Shown here piece after piece: positions 5,676 through 14,549 of a stretch of DNA of 34,380 bases. A model generated the notes under the pieces. The model had not been told where the DNA came from. It was given only the letters and a program-made list of their open reading frames with translations, and did no database searches. The translations under genes were made by a program, and so were the position numbers. Position 1 is the stretch's first letter. Each line of letters begins with the position of its first letter. This DNA is from Candidatus Omnitrophota bacterium (GTDB taxonomy: Bacteria; Omnitrophota; Gorgyraeia; JAGLLT01), in assembly GCA_023140385.1 (NCBI GenBank), contig JAGLLT010000039.1:1-34380 (forward strand), in the 5' to 3' direction.

Positions 5676-8600
5676 ATGAGTCGAAGAAAAATTGCTATGG
5701 ATGGCAATACCGCGGCGGCATACGCGGGACACGCCTTAAATGAGGTTATTGCTATTTATCCCATAACACCCTCCTCGGGGATAGGTGAAATGGCTGATGC
5801 CAAATCAGCCAAAGGCCAAAAAAATATCTGGGGACAGATTCCCGCTGTATCTGAACTGCAGTCGGAAGGAGGCGCTGCCGGCGCTGTGCACGGAGCCCTT
5901 TCCGCGGGCAGTCTGACGACCACCTTTACGGCTTCGCAGGGACTGCTTTTAATGATGCCTAATATGTTTAAGATTGCCGGGGAATTAACCCCGGCTGTTT
6001 TTTATGTAACAGCCAGGACGGTCGCGACTCACGCGCTTTCTATATTTTGTGACCACTCCGACATTATGGCTGTCCGCTCTACGGGATTTGCTATTCTTTC
6101 GGCCTCCAGCGTTCAGGAGGTAATGGACCTTGCCCTGGTGGCGCAGGCGGCGACGCTTGAGTCAAGAGTGCCTTTTGTCTTTACTTTTGACGGTTTTCGC
6201 ACCTCGCACGAGATTCAGAAGATTGAAGAGATAACTTTTGAAGATATGAAGGCTGTTATTAACGATGATTTTATCAAAGCGCACAGACGAAGGGCCCTGA
6301 CTCCGGATAGGCCGGCCATAAAAGGCACTTCTCAAAATCCGGATGTCTTTTTTCAGGAGAGAGAAACGGTAAATACCCATTACCAGAAAACCCCCGCTAT
6401 AATTCAGGCGGTAATGGATAGATTTGCCAAGCAGGTGGGCAGGCAGTATAAACTTTTTGAGTACATAGGAGCGCCTGACGCGGAACGTATCATCATAATT
6501 ATGGGCTCTGCCGCGGAGACTGTTCAGGAGGCGGTAGAGTTTTTAGAGGCTAAAGGCGAAAAAGTCGGCCTGGTGAAGGTTAAATTGTACAGGCCGTTCG
6601 CGATTGAAAGTTTTGTGAAATCACTTCCGGCCTCAACTAAAGCCATAACCGTTTTGGACAGAACGAAAGAACCGGGCGCTGTAGGTGAGCCCCTTTATCT
6701 AGATGTGCGTACTGCTATTAATGAGGCTATGGAAAAAGGTATTACCCCTTTTAAGATTGCTCCGGTGATTGTGGGAGGCAAGTACGGCTTGGGCTCTAAG
6801 GAATTTAATCCGGCAATGGTTAAGGCGGTTTTTGATAATCTTCTGCCTATAGACGGCGGTAAGGCTAAAAACCACTTTACCGTAGGCATCGTAGATGATG
6901 TAACCGGCGGCAGCCTTGAAGTAAACTATGATTTTTCAACGGAAGACTCCGAGACTTTTCGAGGTATCTTTTACGGCCTCGGCTCAGACGGTACAGTCGG
7001 CGCGAATAAAAATTCAATAAAGATAATCGGTGAGTTAACCGATAATTATGTTCAGGGTTACTTTGTCTATGATTCCAAAAAGGCGGGTTCCAAGACGGTA
7101 TCCCATTTGAGATTTGGCAAAAAGCCTATCCGCAGCACATACCTTATTAAGAAGGCTAATTTTGTTGCCTGTCATAACTTCTCTTTTCTTGAAAAGTACG
7201 ATATGCTTTCCTCGGCCGAAGAAAAGGCAACTTTTCTTTTGGCAAGCCCGTTTGGGAAAGAAGAGGTCTGGGATAAAATTCCCGTTGAGGTCCAGAAGCA
7301 GATAATTGATAAGAAACTGAACTTCTATATTATTCCGGCTTATAGGCTGGCATCAGAAGTTGGCCTCGGAGCCAGAATAAACGTAATTATGCAGACCGCC
7401 TTTTTTGTTATCAGCGGAATTATTCCCAAAGAAGAAGCGGTGAAAGCTATAAAGGATGCCATCAGGAAGACATATGGTAAAAAGGGAGAAAAGATTGTTT
7501 CGATGAATAGTGAGGCGGTTGATAAGGCTCAGGGAGCCATTGAGAAGGTTGACGTTCCTCAAGAAGCAACGAGTGTTATTACCAGGCCGCCTGTTGTGCC
7601 TGAGGGTGCTCCCGAATTCGTTAAAAGGGTAACGGCCGGAATAATCGCGGGTGAAGGAGACGAGCTTCCTGTTTCAGCTTTTCCGAATGACGGAACCTTT
7701 CCTACAGCTACCTCTTGTTTTGAAAAGCGCAATGTTGCCGTAGAAATTCCCGAGTGGGATCCGGAGATATGTATCCAGTGCGGCCAGTGCTCTTTGGTTT
7801 GCCCGCACGCGGCCATCAGAATGAAGATATATGATAAAGAATGCCTTGAGAAAGCGCCTGAAAGTTTTAAATCCGCTCAGGCCAAGGGCAAGAGCCTTGA
7901 AGGCAAGTCCTTTACATTGCAGGCCGCCCCGGAAGACTGTACCGGCTGCGGTGTTTGTGTAAATACCTGCCCGGTGTTCAAAAAAGATGAAAATAATAAA
8001 CCGACGGATAAAAAAGCGATAAATATGGTTTCCCAGATAGAAGTCAGGGAAAAGGAGAAAGAGAATTTTGACTTTTTCCTATCTCTGCCTGATATGAAGG
8101 TTGAGGAGCTGCCTGTAGGAATCGGAACGGTAAAGGGTTCTCAGCTTATGCGCCCGCTTTTTGAGTTTTCCGGCGCCTGTCCGGGTTGCGGCGAGACAGC
8201 TTATGTCAAACTGCTTACCCAGCTTTTTGGAGACAGGGCTTTAATAGCTAACGCTACCGGATGTTCTTCTATATATGGAGGTAATCTGCCGACAACGCCC
8301 TACTGCCGCAATAATGAGGGCAAAGGCCCTGCCTGGTCCAACTCTCTTTTTGAGGATAACGCGGAGTTTGGCTTTGGTATGAGATTGAGCATTGAGCAGA
8401 TTTCAGGAAGGGCTCGTCTTCTTCTTAATGAGTTAGCCGGCTTGGATGAATACAAGAGAGAAAGTTCTTTATTTGAAGAAATCTTAACTGCCGTCCAAAA
8501 GGAACAAGGAGATATTAATAAACAGCGGAAAAGTATAATCAAACTGAAAAAAGTTCTTTCTCAGGATAAAAAAAACAAAGCGGCGGCGGAGCTTTTTGAA

Positions 8601-9284
8601 ATCGCGGACTATCTGGTTAAAAAGTGCGTCTGGATTTTAGGCGGCGACGGTTGGGCCTATGACATCGGATATGGGGGGCTGGATCATGTGCTTGCTTCCG
8701 GCCACAACTTTAATGTGCTAATATTGGATACAGAGGTTTACTCTAATACCGGGGGGCAGATGTCAAAGGCGACACCAATGGGGGCTATAGCCAAGTTCGC
8801 GGCGGCCGGAAAACCTATTTTTAAAAAAGATATGGCCTTGCTTGCTTTAACTTATGGGAGCATTTATGTAGCCCGTATCGCTTTAGGGGCAAATCCGGCT
8901 CAGGCAATTAAAGCTTTTATAGAGGCGGAGAACTATGATGGGCCGTCGATGATTATTGCTTACAGCCACTGCATAGCTCACGGTATCAATATGACTAAAG
9001 GCCTGGAGGAGCAGAAAAGAGCGGTTCAGTCGGGGTGTTGGCCTCTTATCAGGTTTAATCCTGATTTAATAAAGGAAGGTAAAAACCCCCTGCAGTTGGA
9101 CAGCAAAGAGCCCAGCATTCCTCTTGAAGATTACTTTTATAATGAAAACAGATTTAGAGCCTTAAAGACGGCTAATCCTGAAAGAGCCAAAAAGCTTCTT
9201 GACGCGGCTCAAAAAGAGGTGACGTGTAGGTTTAAGAGATATCAGTATATGGCTAATATGGATTGTAGTTTGGAGGAGGGGTAA
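5676..9284 (+). CDS. nifJ: Pyruvate:ferredoxin (flavodoxin) oxidoreductase, single-chain
   Basis: This enzyme oxidises pyruvate and CoA to acetyl-CoA and CO2 and passes electrons to ferredoxin, a hallmark of anaerobic metabolism. The 1202-residue protein has the full fused domain order: N-terminal TPP/pyrimidine domain (IYPITPSSGIGEMAD, residues 28-41), transketolase C-like domain, gamma domain (GLGSDGTVGANKNS), a two-cluster ferredoxin domain (CIQCGQCSLVCP from C699; CTGCGVCVNTCP from C755), and the C-terminal TPP domain (CPGCGETAY, ATGCSSIYGGN, GGDGWAYDIG near 989, DTEVYSNTGGQ). I start at ATG 5676 because GGAG sits six bases upstream; ATG 5664, four codons earlier, overlaps that site. The ferredoxin gene downstream is its likely electron acceptor. 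Length and motifs are intact. Confidence 0.97.
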   Translation: MSRRKIAMDGNTAAAYAGHALNEVIAIYPITPSSGIGEMADAKSAKGQKNIWGQIPAVSELQSEGGAAGAVHGALSAGSLTTTFTASQGLLLMMPNMFKIAGELTPAVFYVTARTVATHALSIFCDHSDIMAVRSTGFAILSASSVQEVMDLALVAQAATLESRVPFVFTFDGFRTSHEIQKIEEITFEDMKAVINDDFIKAHRRRALTPDRPAIKGTSQNPDVFFQERETVNTHYQKTPAIIQAVMDRFAKQVGRQYKLFEYIGAPDAERIIIIMGSAAETVQEAVEFLEAKGEKVGLVKVKLYRPFAIESFVKSLPASTKAITVLDRTKEPGAVGEPLYLDVRTAINEAMEKGITPFKIAPVIVGGKYGLGSKEFNPAMVKAVFDNLLPIDGGKAKNHFTVGIVDDVTGGSLEVNYDFSTEDSETFRGIFYGLGSDGTVGANKNSIKIIGELTDNYVQGYFVYDSKKAGSKTVSHLRFGKKPIRSTYLIKKANFVACHNFSFLEKYDMLSSAEEKATFLLASPFGKEEVWDKIPVEVQKQIIDKKLNFYIIPAYRLASEVGLGARINVIMQTAFFVISGIIPKEEAVKAIKDAIRKTYGKKGEKIVSMNSEAVDKAQGAIEKVDVPQEATSVITRPPVVPEGAPEFVKRVTAGIIAGEGDELPVSAFPNDGTFPTATSCFEKRNVAVEIPEWDPEICIQCGQCSLVCPHAAIRMKIYDKECLEKAPESFKSAQAKGKSLEGKSFTLQAAPEDCTGCGVCVNTCPVFKKDENNKPTDKKAINMVSQIEVREKEKENFDFFLSLPDMKVEELPVGIGTVKGSQLMRPLFEFSGACPGCGETAYVKLLTQLFGDRALIANATGCSSIYGGNLPTTPYCRNNEGKGPAWSNSLFEDNAEFGFGMRLSIEQISGRARLLLNELAGLDEYKRESSLFEEILTAVQKEQGDINKQRKSIIKLKKVLSQDKKNKAAAELFEIADYLVKKCVWILGGDGWAYDIGYGGLDHVLASGHNFNVLILDTEVYSNTGGQMSKATPMGAIAKFAAAGKPIFKKDMALLALTYGSIYVARIALGANPAQAIKAFIEAENYDGPSMIIAYSHCIAHGINMTKGLEEQKRAVQSGCWPLIRFNPDLIKEGKNPLQLDSKEPSIPLEDYFYNENRFRALKTANPERAKKLLDAAQKEVTCRFKRYQYMANMDCSLEEG

Positions 9285-9288
9285 TATG

Positions 9289-9354
9289 TCCCCCCTTGTT
9301 TTCTTTCGAAAACACGCAGGGGGGATCAATCCTCCCGCCACGGCGGGATCATTG
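9289..9354. repeat. Tandem GC-rich hairpins between nifJ and the ferredoxin gene
   Basis: Two adjacent stem-loops fill nearly the whole 83-base gap. Hairpin 1: TCCCCCC (9289-9295) with GGGGGGA (9319-9325), and inside it TGTTTTC (9297-9303) with GAAAACA (9308-9314) around a 4-base loop. Hairpin 2: CAAT-CC-TCCCGCC (9327-9339) with GGCGGGA-TC-ATTG (9342-9354) around a 2-base AC. No U-tract follows, so full termination is unlikely. They could be a partial terminator, an mRNA-stabilising barrier or a dispersed palindromic repeat. Confidence 0.65.
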
Positions 9355-9367
9355 AGAGGGATAGGCG

Positions 9368-9556
9368 ATGAAAGCGATAGTTGAAAAAGAGGTGTGTACC
9401 GGATGTGGGCTATGTGCCAATACTTGTCCGGAGGTGTTTGAGATGGTGGATGATGTAGCAGTGGTAAAGGGTGAAGCTGTACCTGAGGCGGCGGCAGGGT
9501 CTGCCAAAGAGGCGGCTCAAAATTGTCCGGTCGAGGCAATAGTAATAGAAGAATAG
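9368..9556 (+). CDS. Ferredoxin, single [4Fe-4S] cluster type
   Basis: A 62-residue acidic ferredoxin. C10, C13 and C16 (CTGCGLC) plus the distant C53 before proline (NCPVEAI) are the four cluster ligands of single-cluster bacterial ferredoxins. C20 (ANTCPEVF) remains from the two-cluster ancestor. The region of the second cluster is replaced by a short helical segment (EAAAGSAKEAAQ). It carries low-potential electrons in the cytoplasm, most plausibly from the PFOR encoded 83 bases upstream. A purine-rich GAGAGGGATAGG precedes the ATG. The two hairpins upstream may set its expression relative to nifJ. Confidence 0.92.
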   Translation: MKAIVEKEVCTGCGLCANTCPEVFEMVDDVAVVKGEAVPEAAAGSAKEAAQNCPVEAIVIEE

Positions 9557-9608
9557 TTACTTCCTTATTATAGCGAACTTTTCTAATGGAGCGTGCTGAG
9601 AAAGCAGA

Positions 9609-10319
9609 ATGATAGAAGAGCTGCTGTCCAATCTTGAGGTTTACATTCAAGCCGGCCGGGTGACATCATACCTGGCCGCTTTTGTTAGCGGCGTGTTAGT
9701 TAGCTTGACGCCCTGTTTTTATCCTTTAATTCCCGTAACCATAGGATATATCGGGGCTAACGCGGCCAGCAGGTTAAAGGCTTTTTTCCTTTCTTTATTT
9801 TACGTTTTAGGGATAAGCCTGACCTATGCTGTTCTGGGTATTGTTGCCGGTTTAAGTGGACAGCTTTTTGGTAAGATTTCAACTTATCCGGTTTTTTCGT
9901 TAATAGCAGGGCTTCTCTATCTTACTCTTGGACTGTCAGCAATTGGTTTGTTTAAATTCCGCCTGCCTTCATTTCTGACAAGTTCTAAGATAAAAATAGA
10001 AAAGCGTTCGCCGTCTCTCTTATTCAGTTTCGTTGTTGGTATAGCATCAGGATTGATTGTCGCGCCCTGCGCGGCGCCGGCTTTGATTTTAATCTTATCA
10101 TATATTGCCGGTAAGCAGACGCTGTTTTTCGGAGCGGGCTTAATGCTTACTTTTGCCTTTGGCATGGGAACACTGTTACTCTTAATCGGCACCTTTGCCG
10201 GAATCTTGCGTTCTTTGCCTAAAGCCGGCTCCTGGATGGAGAAGGTTAATAAAATTTTTGGAATTATCCTGATTATTGTTGGAGTTTATTTTATTAAAAG
10301 GGCAATCTCGCTTTTTTAA
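9609..10319 (+). CDS. ccdA: Cytochrome c biogenesis / thiol-disulfide transporter CcdA
   Basis: A 236-residue polytopic membrane protein of the CcdA/DsbD-beta family, which moves reducing equivalents from cytoplasmic thioredoxin across the inner membrane to periplasmic thioredoxin-like proteins. Six hydrophobic helices are visible. The two redox cysteines are C36 in LTPCFYPLIPV and C154 in VAPCAAPALIL, each in its expected helix-1 or helix-4 motif. The length fits minimal CcdA rather than full DsbD. It is followed by a membrane-anchored TlpA-like protein, its natural partner, and the cytosolic thioredoxin at 3960 could supply electrons. Only a weak ribosome binding site precedes the ATG. No cytochrome c maturation genes are in view, so disulfide reduction of other exported proteins is equally possible. 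Confidence 0.92.
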   Translation: MIEELLSNLEVYIQAGRVTSYLAAFVSGVLVSLTPCFYPLIPVTIGYIGANAASRLKAFFLSLFYVLGISLTYAVLGIVAGLSGQLFGKISTYPVFSLIAGLLYLTLGLSAIGLFKFRLPSFLTSSKIKIEKRSPSLLFSFVVGIASGLIVAPCAAPALILILSYIAGKQTLFFGAGLMLTFAFGMGTLLLLIGTFAGILRSLPKAGSWMEKVNKIFGIILIIVGVYFIKRAISLF

Positions 10320-10340
10320 TAGTAAAGACGAGGGGGATAA

Positions 10341-10853
10341 ATGAACGGTTTCAAAAAAGTTACAGCGGTAAGTATTTTTCTTATTATAACTTCTTTAGTT
10401 TTTATAAACATTTTACCGGCTAAATCCAGGAATCTGACGGTGGGAGAAAAGGCGCCTGATTTTACCCTTTCTGACACTAAGGGTAACGTAATATCTCTAA
10501 GTGATTACAAAGGAAAAAACGTGGTGCTTATTGATTTTTTTACTACCTGGTGTCCCAGTTGTGTCCGCTATATGAGCGTGGTAGAAAAATTTTATAAGAG
10601 ACATAAGAAAAAAGGGCTGGTTGTTTTAAGTATTGATATAGAAGAGCCGGTTGATAAAGTAACCAAGGTCGTCGAAAAATATAAAATTTCTTATACTATG
10701 CTGCTTGATAAGAATGGCGCTACTGCCAGGGACTATAATGTACGAGGTGTTCCTTATGTGATGGTGATTGATAAAAAAGGCAACATCAGGTGGATAGGGC
10801 GCCTTTTTACTAAAGAGATGAAAAAGTTAGTCAGCCAATTGCTGGCAGAATAA
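10341..10853 (+). CDS. TlpA/ResA-like membrane-anchored thiol-disulfide oxidoreductase
   Basis: A 170-residue exported thioredoxin-fold protein. An N-terminal signal anchor (about residues 8-26, VTAVSIFLIITSLVFINIL) is followed by the AhpC/TSA-Redoxin style opening VGEKAPDFTLSDTKGNVISL. The active site is FFTTWCPSC (C71, C74), the central insert has ENKTV-like helices typical of the family, and the cis-proline loop is RGVPYVMVID. It lies on the periplasmic side and probably receives electrons from CcdA, encoded 21 bases upstream. The dipeptide Pro-Ser between the cysteines differs from thioredoxin (Gly-Pro) and fits a specialised reductase such as ResA/TlpA. GAGGGGG stands before the ATG. Its client proteins are unknown. 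Confidence 0.9.
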   Translation: MNGFKKVTAVSIFLIITSLVFINILPAKSRNLTVGEKAPDFTLSDTKGNVISLSDYKGKNVVLIDFFTTWCPSCVRYMSVVEKFYKRHKKKGLVVLSIDIEEPVDKVTKVVEKYKISYTMLLDKNGATARDYNVRGVPYVMVIDKKGNIRWIGRLFTKEMKKLVSQLLAE

Positions 10854-10869
10854 AAGTGAATTTTTTATT

Positions 10870-11985
10870 ATGATTACACCTAATCCCTTTACGCCGCAGT
10901 CCGGCTGGGAGCCGAGAGTCTTCGGCGGCAGAGATGAAGAGCTAAAGTACTTTCAGAAAATACTGTCTGAAAGCGCGGTTAATCGCGCTAATCATATAGT
11001 GGTTCTGGGAGAGTGGGGGACGGGTAAGACCTCTTTATCAAAACAGTATAAGAAGATATCTCAAAACATAGGTTATCCGGCGTCACTTTGCCCCATAAGC
11101 AGGATTAACTCAAAGTCACATTTAAAGGACGCTATCAGCCTGATTTCAGAGGAGATGCTGGCCGGTTTTCCCCAAGCCGGAGGTGACAGCGGCCTCCATG
11201 AGAAATTTAAAAAGAAAGGTTCTCTCCAGCCACAGGTTCAGTTTACGAAGTTCCTTCTGGACTTATGGAAATATATTCGGGCGGACTTAGCCGTCGTTTT
11301 ACTTGATGATATTCAGAACCTTGATGTGGAATCAGGAGTAATTGATATACTGCGATCTGTATTAAGTAAAGAAGAAATTTTAAAAAATACAAACTATCTT
11401 TTTGTGCTTTGCTCAACACCCAAAGGCTGGGAGGGGTTTATAGACAAGCATAATCCTGTAGGGCGTTTTTTCAGAAAGAGGGTTTATCTGAAAAGCCTTA
11501 GCCGGATTGATACGCGTAAGATTATAGAAAATAGCTTAAAGAATACCGGGGTGAGCTTTAGTGAAAAGGTTGAAGAGAGGGTGTACTTAGACGCCCTGGG
11601 GCACCCGTATGAAACCCAGCTTTTATGCAGTCATCTCTACGATGCCCAGATTGAAGGGCAGGTTACGGCTGATATTTATGACGCTGTCTTTAAAAACGCC
11701 CTTAAAGAGTTGGGTAGGGATTACTTTGAGGCGCTCTTTAGAAGGGCGAGTGAACGCGAGGCAGAGGTTCTGGCCATTCTGATGGAGAAAAACAGGCCTA
11801 TGGTGATCGGTGATGTGCGCTCTGTAATGATTACCGAAAAAAGAGCCGCTAACTTTCCGATTGCCAATGTCAAAAACTTCCTCTACCGCCTTGAGGAGAA
11901 AGAACTTATAAAAAGAAATGAAAAAGGCGAATTTGAAATATCAGACCCTATGTTTTTAAAATATTTAAAAATGTTTAAGTCATAA
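10870..11985 (+). CDS. AAA-family ATPase with C-terminal winged helix (ORC/Cdc6- or STAND-like)
   Basis: A 371-residue P-loop ATPase. It opens with the NPFTP...FGGRDEEL pattern typical of AAA_16/archaeal-type ATPases. Walker A is GEWGTGKTS (47-55), Walker B is VLLDDIQN (143-150), and a sensor-like strand reads LFVLCSTPKGW. An alpha-helical lid follows, with SRIDTRKIIENSLKNTGVSFS and LGHPYETQLLCSHLY. The last 70 residues look like a winged helix (VKNFLYRLEEKELIKRNEKGEFEISDP in outline). These proteins use ATP to switch assembly states, in DNA loading, signalling or defence. Which applies here is unclear: neighbours are thiol redox genes upstream and yqeY downstream. There is no TM segment. The ATP-binding site looks intact. 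Confidence 0.8.
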   Translation: MITPNPFTPQSGWEPRVFGGRDEELKYFQKILSESAVNRANHIVVLGEWGTGKTSLSKQYKKISQNIGYPASLCPISRINSKSHLKDAISLISEEMLAGFPQAGGDSGLHEKFKKKGSLQPQVQFTKFLLDLWKYIRADLAVVLLDDIQNLDVESGVIDILRSVLSKEEILKNTNYLFVLCSTPKGWEGFIDKHNPVGRFFRKRVYLKSLSRIDTRKIIENSLKNTGVSFSEKVEERVYLDALGHPYETQLLCSHLYDAQIEGQVTADIYDAVFKNALKELGRDYFEALFRRASEREAEVLAILMEKNRPMVIGDVRSVMITEKRAANFPIANVKNFLYRLEEKELIKRNEKGEFEISDPMFLKYLKMFKS

Positions 11986-12010
11986 GATTGATTATTACTA
12001 AGGGGGACGA

Positions 12011-12481
12011 ATGACTGGATTAAGAGATAAGATTGAACAGGATATAGTTGAAGCTCTGAAGCAAAAAAACAGCGCCAAAGTGTCGGCCTTAAAAATGTTA
12101 AAGGCGGCCGTAGAGGAAAGGTCGATTCAGAACAAGAAGGAAGAGCTAAAAGAAGAAGAGGTTCTGGAGGTAGTAAGAAAGCAGTTAAAGCAGGTGAAAG
12201 AGTCTATTGAGGCCTTTGAAAAGGGCGGCCGGCCTGACCTGGTTAAAAAAGAAGAGGTCGCCTTAGAGCTATTAAAGGCCTATCTGCCGCCCGAGGCAAC
12301 GGTTGAAGAAATTACCGGCTGTGTCAAAAAGGTGATAGAGGAGTTTAAGCCCGCGGGCGGGAAAGATTTCGGCCGTGTTATGAAGGAGGCAATGATGCTT
12401 TTAAAAGGTAAAGCTGACGGCAAATTAGTCAGCCGGATAGTAAAAGAGGAACTCTCAAAGTCAGAAAAAGGCGGCGGCTGA
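12011..12481 (+). CDS. yqeY: GatB/YqeY domain protein
   Basis: A 156-residue all-helical protein, close to the usual 147-150. It matches YqeY throughout: GLRDKIEQDIVEALKQKN, SALKMLKAAVEERSIQ, VRKQLKQVKESIEAFEKGGR, KEEVALELLKAYLPP, GGKDFGRVMKEAMMLLKGKADGKLVSRIV. The domain is shared with the tail of GatB, where it contacts tRNA, but free-standing YqeY has no settled biochemical role. GGGGG lies six bases before the ATG. It precedes the metallo-hydrolase gene by only six bases, so they are likely co-transcribed. A real gatB is present at 26069, so this is not a displaced part of it. Confidence 0.93.
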   Translation: MTGLRDKIEQDIVEALKQKNSAKVSALKMLKAAVEERSIQNKKEELKEEEVLEVVRKQLKQVKESIEAFEKGGRPDLVKKEEVALELLKAYLPPEATVEEITGCVKKVIEEFKPAGGKDFGRVMKEAMMLLKGKADGKLVSRIVKEELSKSEKGGG

Positions 12482-12487
12482 TTTTTT

Positions 12488-13264
12488 ATGAAGACCTTAA
12501 AATTTTTAGGAACGGCCGGCGCCAGGTTTGTGATGTTGAAACAACTACGCGCTTCAGGCGGGTTATGGCTGTGCTGGGATGATACCAGCGTATTGATTGA
12601 TCCGGGGCCCGGTAGTCTGGTAAAGTGCCTGCGTTCGCGCCCTAAGCTGGAACCTTCGAAGTTGGACGGGATTATTCTGACCCATCGCCACTTAGACCAC
12701 TCAGGCGATATAAATGTGATGATTGAGGCGATGACCAACGGGGGCCTTAAGAAAAAAGGTGTTGTTTTCGCGCCGCGGGACGCCCTGGATGATGATCCAG
12801 TTATCTTGAAATACAATCGTAATTTTGTTGACAAAATAGAGGTTTTAAAGGAAAATAAAACCTATAAAATTAAAAGTTTATCATTTCAGACTTCAGTCGA
12901 ACATATTCACGATTGCCAGACATACGGTTTGAACTTTATAGACGGTTCAAAAGTGCTGTTGTCGTTGATAGCTGACACACAGTATTTTAAAGGTTTAGAA
13001 GAAAAGTATTCGGGTGAGATTTTAGTGATTAACGTTGCCAGGCATGAGCCCAAAGAAGGCGTTAAGCATTTGGATGTTGACGGCGTCAAAAAGATACTTT
13101 CAAAAACAAAAGCCAGGGTTTGTATCCTGACTCACTTTGGAATGACAATGCTAAAGAGCGGCCCGTTTAAGATAGCGGAAGGCCTGCAAAATGAGTTCAA
13201 AAATGTTAAAGTTATAGCGGCTTATGACGGTATGACTTTTAAACTTGAAAGGGATTCACTATGA
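12488..13264 (+). CDS. Metallo-beta-lactamase-fold hydrolase
   Basis: A 258-residue MBL-fold protein. The signature ILTHRHLDHSGD gives H66, H68, D70 and H71, binding one or two metal ions. A downstream histidine (VEHIHDC), an aspartate in LIADTQYF and the final histidine in CILTHFGMTM complete the expected ligand set. The N-terminal KFLGTAGARF and DPGPGSL strands match the RNase Z/PhnP-like branch that hydrolyses phosphodiesters. The substrate is not determinable: it lacks the clear exosite of tRNase Z, and the GARFVML start resembles uncharacterised one-domain members. There is no export signal. Its last four bases overlap the aminotransferase start, so the two genes are translationally coupled. 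Confidence 0.87.
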   Translation: MKTLKFLGTAGARFVMLKQLRASGGLWLCWDDTSVLIDPGPGSLVKCLRSRPKLEPSKLDGIILTHRHLDHSGDINVMIEAMTNGGLKKKGVVFAPRDALDDDPVILKYNRNFVDKIEVLKENKTYKIKSLSFQTSVEHIHDCQTYGLNFIDGSKVLLSLIADTQYFKGLEEKYSGEILVINVARHEPKEGVKHLDVDGVKKILSKTKARVCILTHFGMTMLKSGPFKIAEGLQNEFKNVKVIAAYDGMTFKLERDSL

Positions 13265-14418
13265 AATTTTCTAAAAGAGCGCAGGCTATAAAGGCTTCGC
13301 TTACTTTGGCTATTACTTCAAAGGCGAAAAAATTAAAGGCAAGCGGAGAAAATGTGATAAATTTCGCGGCCGGAGAGCCTTATCTTGATACTCCGGAGCA
13401 CATTAAAGAAGCGGCTATAGAAGCTATAAGGCAGGGTTTTACTAAATATACGCCGGCGGCAGGAGCTCCTTTTTTGAAAAAGGCGATTATTGAAAAGTTT
13501 AAAAAGGACAATAATCTTGAATATAACAACAGTCAAATTGTAGTCTCCTGCGGCGCCAAACACTCTCTTTTTAACGTAATGGAGGTGCTTTGTGATGAAG
13601 GCGATGAGGTGATTATTCCGGCTCCCTACTGGGTAAGTTACCCGGAGATGGTGAGGTTTGCCGGAGGACAGCCGGTGATAATAAAAACACTGGAAAAAAA
13701 TAAGTTTAAATTTACTACGGACACACTGGAAAAATATATTACCGCTAAAACAAAAATTTTAATTTTAAACAGCCCTTCCAATCCGGCAGGAACCGTTTAT
13801 ACGAAAGATGAGTTGAGAAAAATAGCTAAGGTAGCGGTTGAGCACAACATATATGTAATCAGCGATGAAATATACGAGAAGATTATCTATGATAACAACA
13901 GGCATGCCTCTATCGCCTCCTTTGACAAAGACATATACAAGCTGACGGTGACAATTAACGGTGTTTCAAAGGCCTATTCAATGACCGGTTGGCGCATAGG
14001 CTATCTGGGGGCGAGTGAAGAAGTGGCCGCCAAAGTTAATAATCTACAGAGTCACTCAACCTCCAACCCCTCTTCTATCAGCCAGAAGGCGGCCTGGGCG
14101 GCCCTGACCTCAGATGAAAGATTTGTCCGGGAGATGGTCAGAGAGTTTGACATCAGAAGAAAAAAAATGGTTAGCGGCCTAAACAGGATTAACGGCTTTT
14201 CCTGCGATATGCCCCAAGGGTCCTTTTACTGTTTCTGCAATACAAAAGAGACCAGATTAAATTCTATGGATATAGCTAATAAACTTCTTGATGAACTAAA
14301 AATCGCCGTTATTCCCGGTATAGCCTTTGGGCAGGAGAATTACATCAGAGTCAGCTACTCCTGCGGCTACGAAGAAATAGACGAAGGCTTAAGGAGATTA
14401 AAGGAACTGTTTGGTTAA
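13261..14418 (+). CDS. PLP-dependent aspartate-type aminotransferase
   Basis: A 385-residue fold-type I aminotransferase of subgroup I (aspartate/prephenate aminotransferase type, as in Thermus). Visible features are INFAAGEPYLDTP, KYTPAAGAPFLK, the cofactor-binding NSPSNPAGTVY and SDEIYEKI, the Schiff-base lysine K237 in NGVSKAYSMTGWRIG, and the C-terminal substrate arginine in YIRVSYS. Length matches the family (about 385-400). It most likely moves amino groups between aspartate or aromatic amino acids and 2-oxoglutarate in the cytoplasm. The exact donor cannot be fixed by eye. The gene overlaps the MBL gene by four bases (ATGA). An inverted repeat follows the stop. Confidence 0.92.
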   Translation: MKFSKRAQAIKASLTLAITSKAKKLKASGENVINFAAGEPYLDTPEHIKEAAIEAIRQGFTKYTPAAGAPFLKKAIIEKFKKDNNLEYNNSQIVVSCGAKHSLFNVMEVLCDEGDEVIIPAPYWVSYPEMVRFAGGQPVIIKTLEKNKFKFTTDTLEKYITAKTKILILNSPSNPAGTVYTKDELRKIAKVAVEHNIYVISDEIYEKIIYDNNRHASIASFDKDIYKLTVTINGVSKAYSMTGWRIGYLGASEEVAAKVNNLQSHSTSNPSSISQKAAWAALTSDERFVREMVREFDIRRKKMVSGLNRINGFSCDMPQGSFYCFCNTKETRLNSMDIANKLLDELKIAVIPGIAFGQENYIRVSYSCGYEEIDEGLRRLKELFG

Positions 14419-14435
14419 AAGTACATTTGACTTTT

Positions 14436-14494
14436 CCCGCCTAATATTTCATTCAAATAACAAAAACATACCTATATCTTACCTTGTAGGCGGG
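14436..14494. repeat. Wide inverted repeat CCCGCCTA...TAGGCGGG
   Basis: CCCGCCTA (14436-14443) and TAGGCGGG (14487-14494) are perfect 8-base reverse complements 43 bases apart, in the gap after the aminotransferase gene. There is no T-run, so it is not a standard terminator. The CCCGCC/GGCGGG core also appears in the nifJ-ferredoxin gap (9334-9347). It may be a decayed mobile-repeat end or an mRNA 3' structure. Confidence 0.4.
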
Positions 14495-14549
14495 GCAAGG
14501 ATTATGAATAACAGTAATTTATTATAGAAAAGATGATAGGTATCCTTTA

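Noticed and set aside
9162-9650. Pro/His/Leu-rich frame on the - strand over the ferredoxin gene
   Set aside because: It is opposite the end of nifJ, the ferredoxin gene and the ccdA start. It has odd composition and no family pattern.
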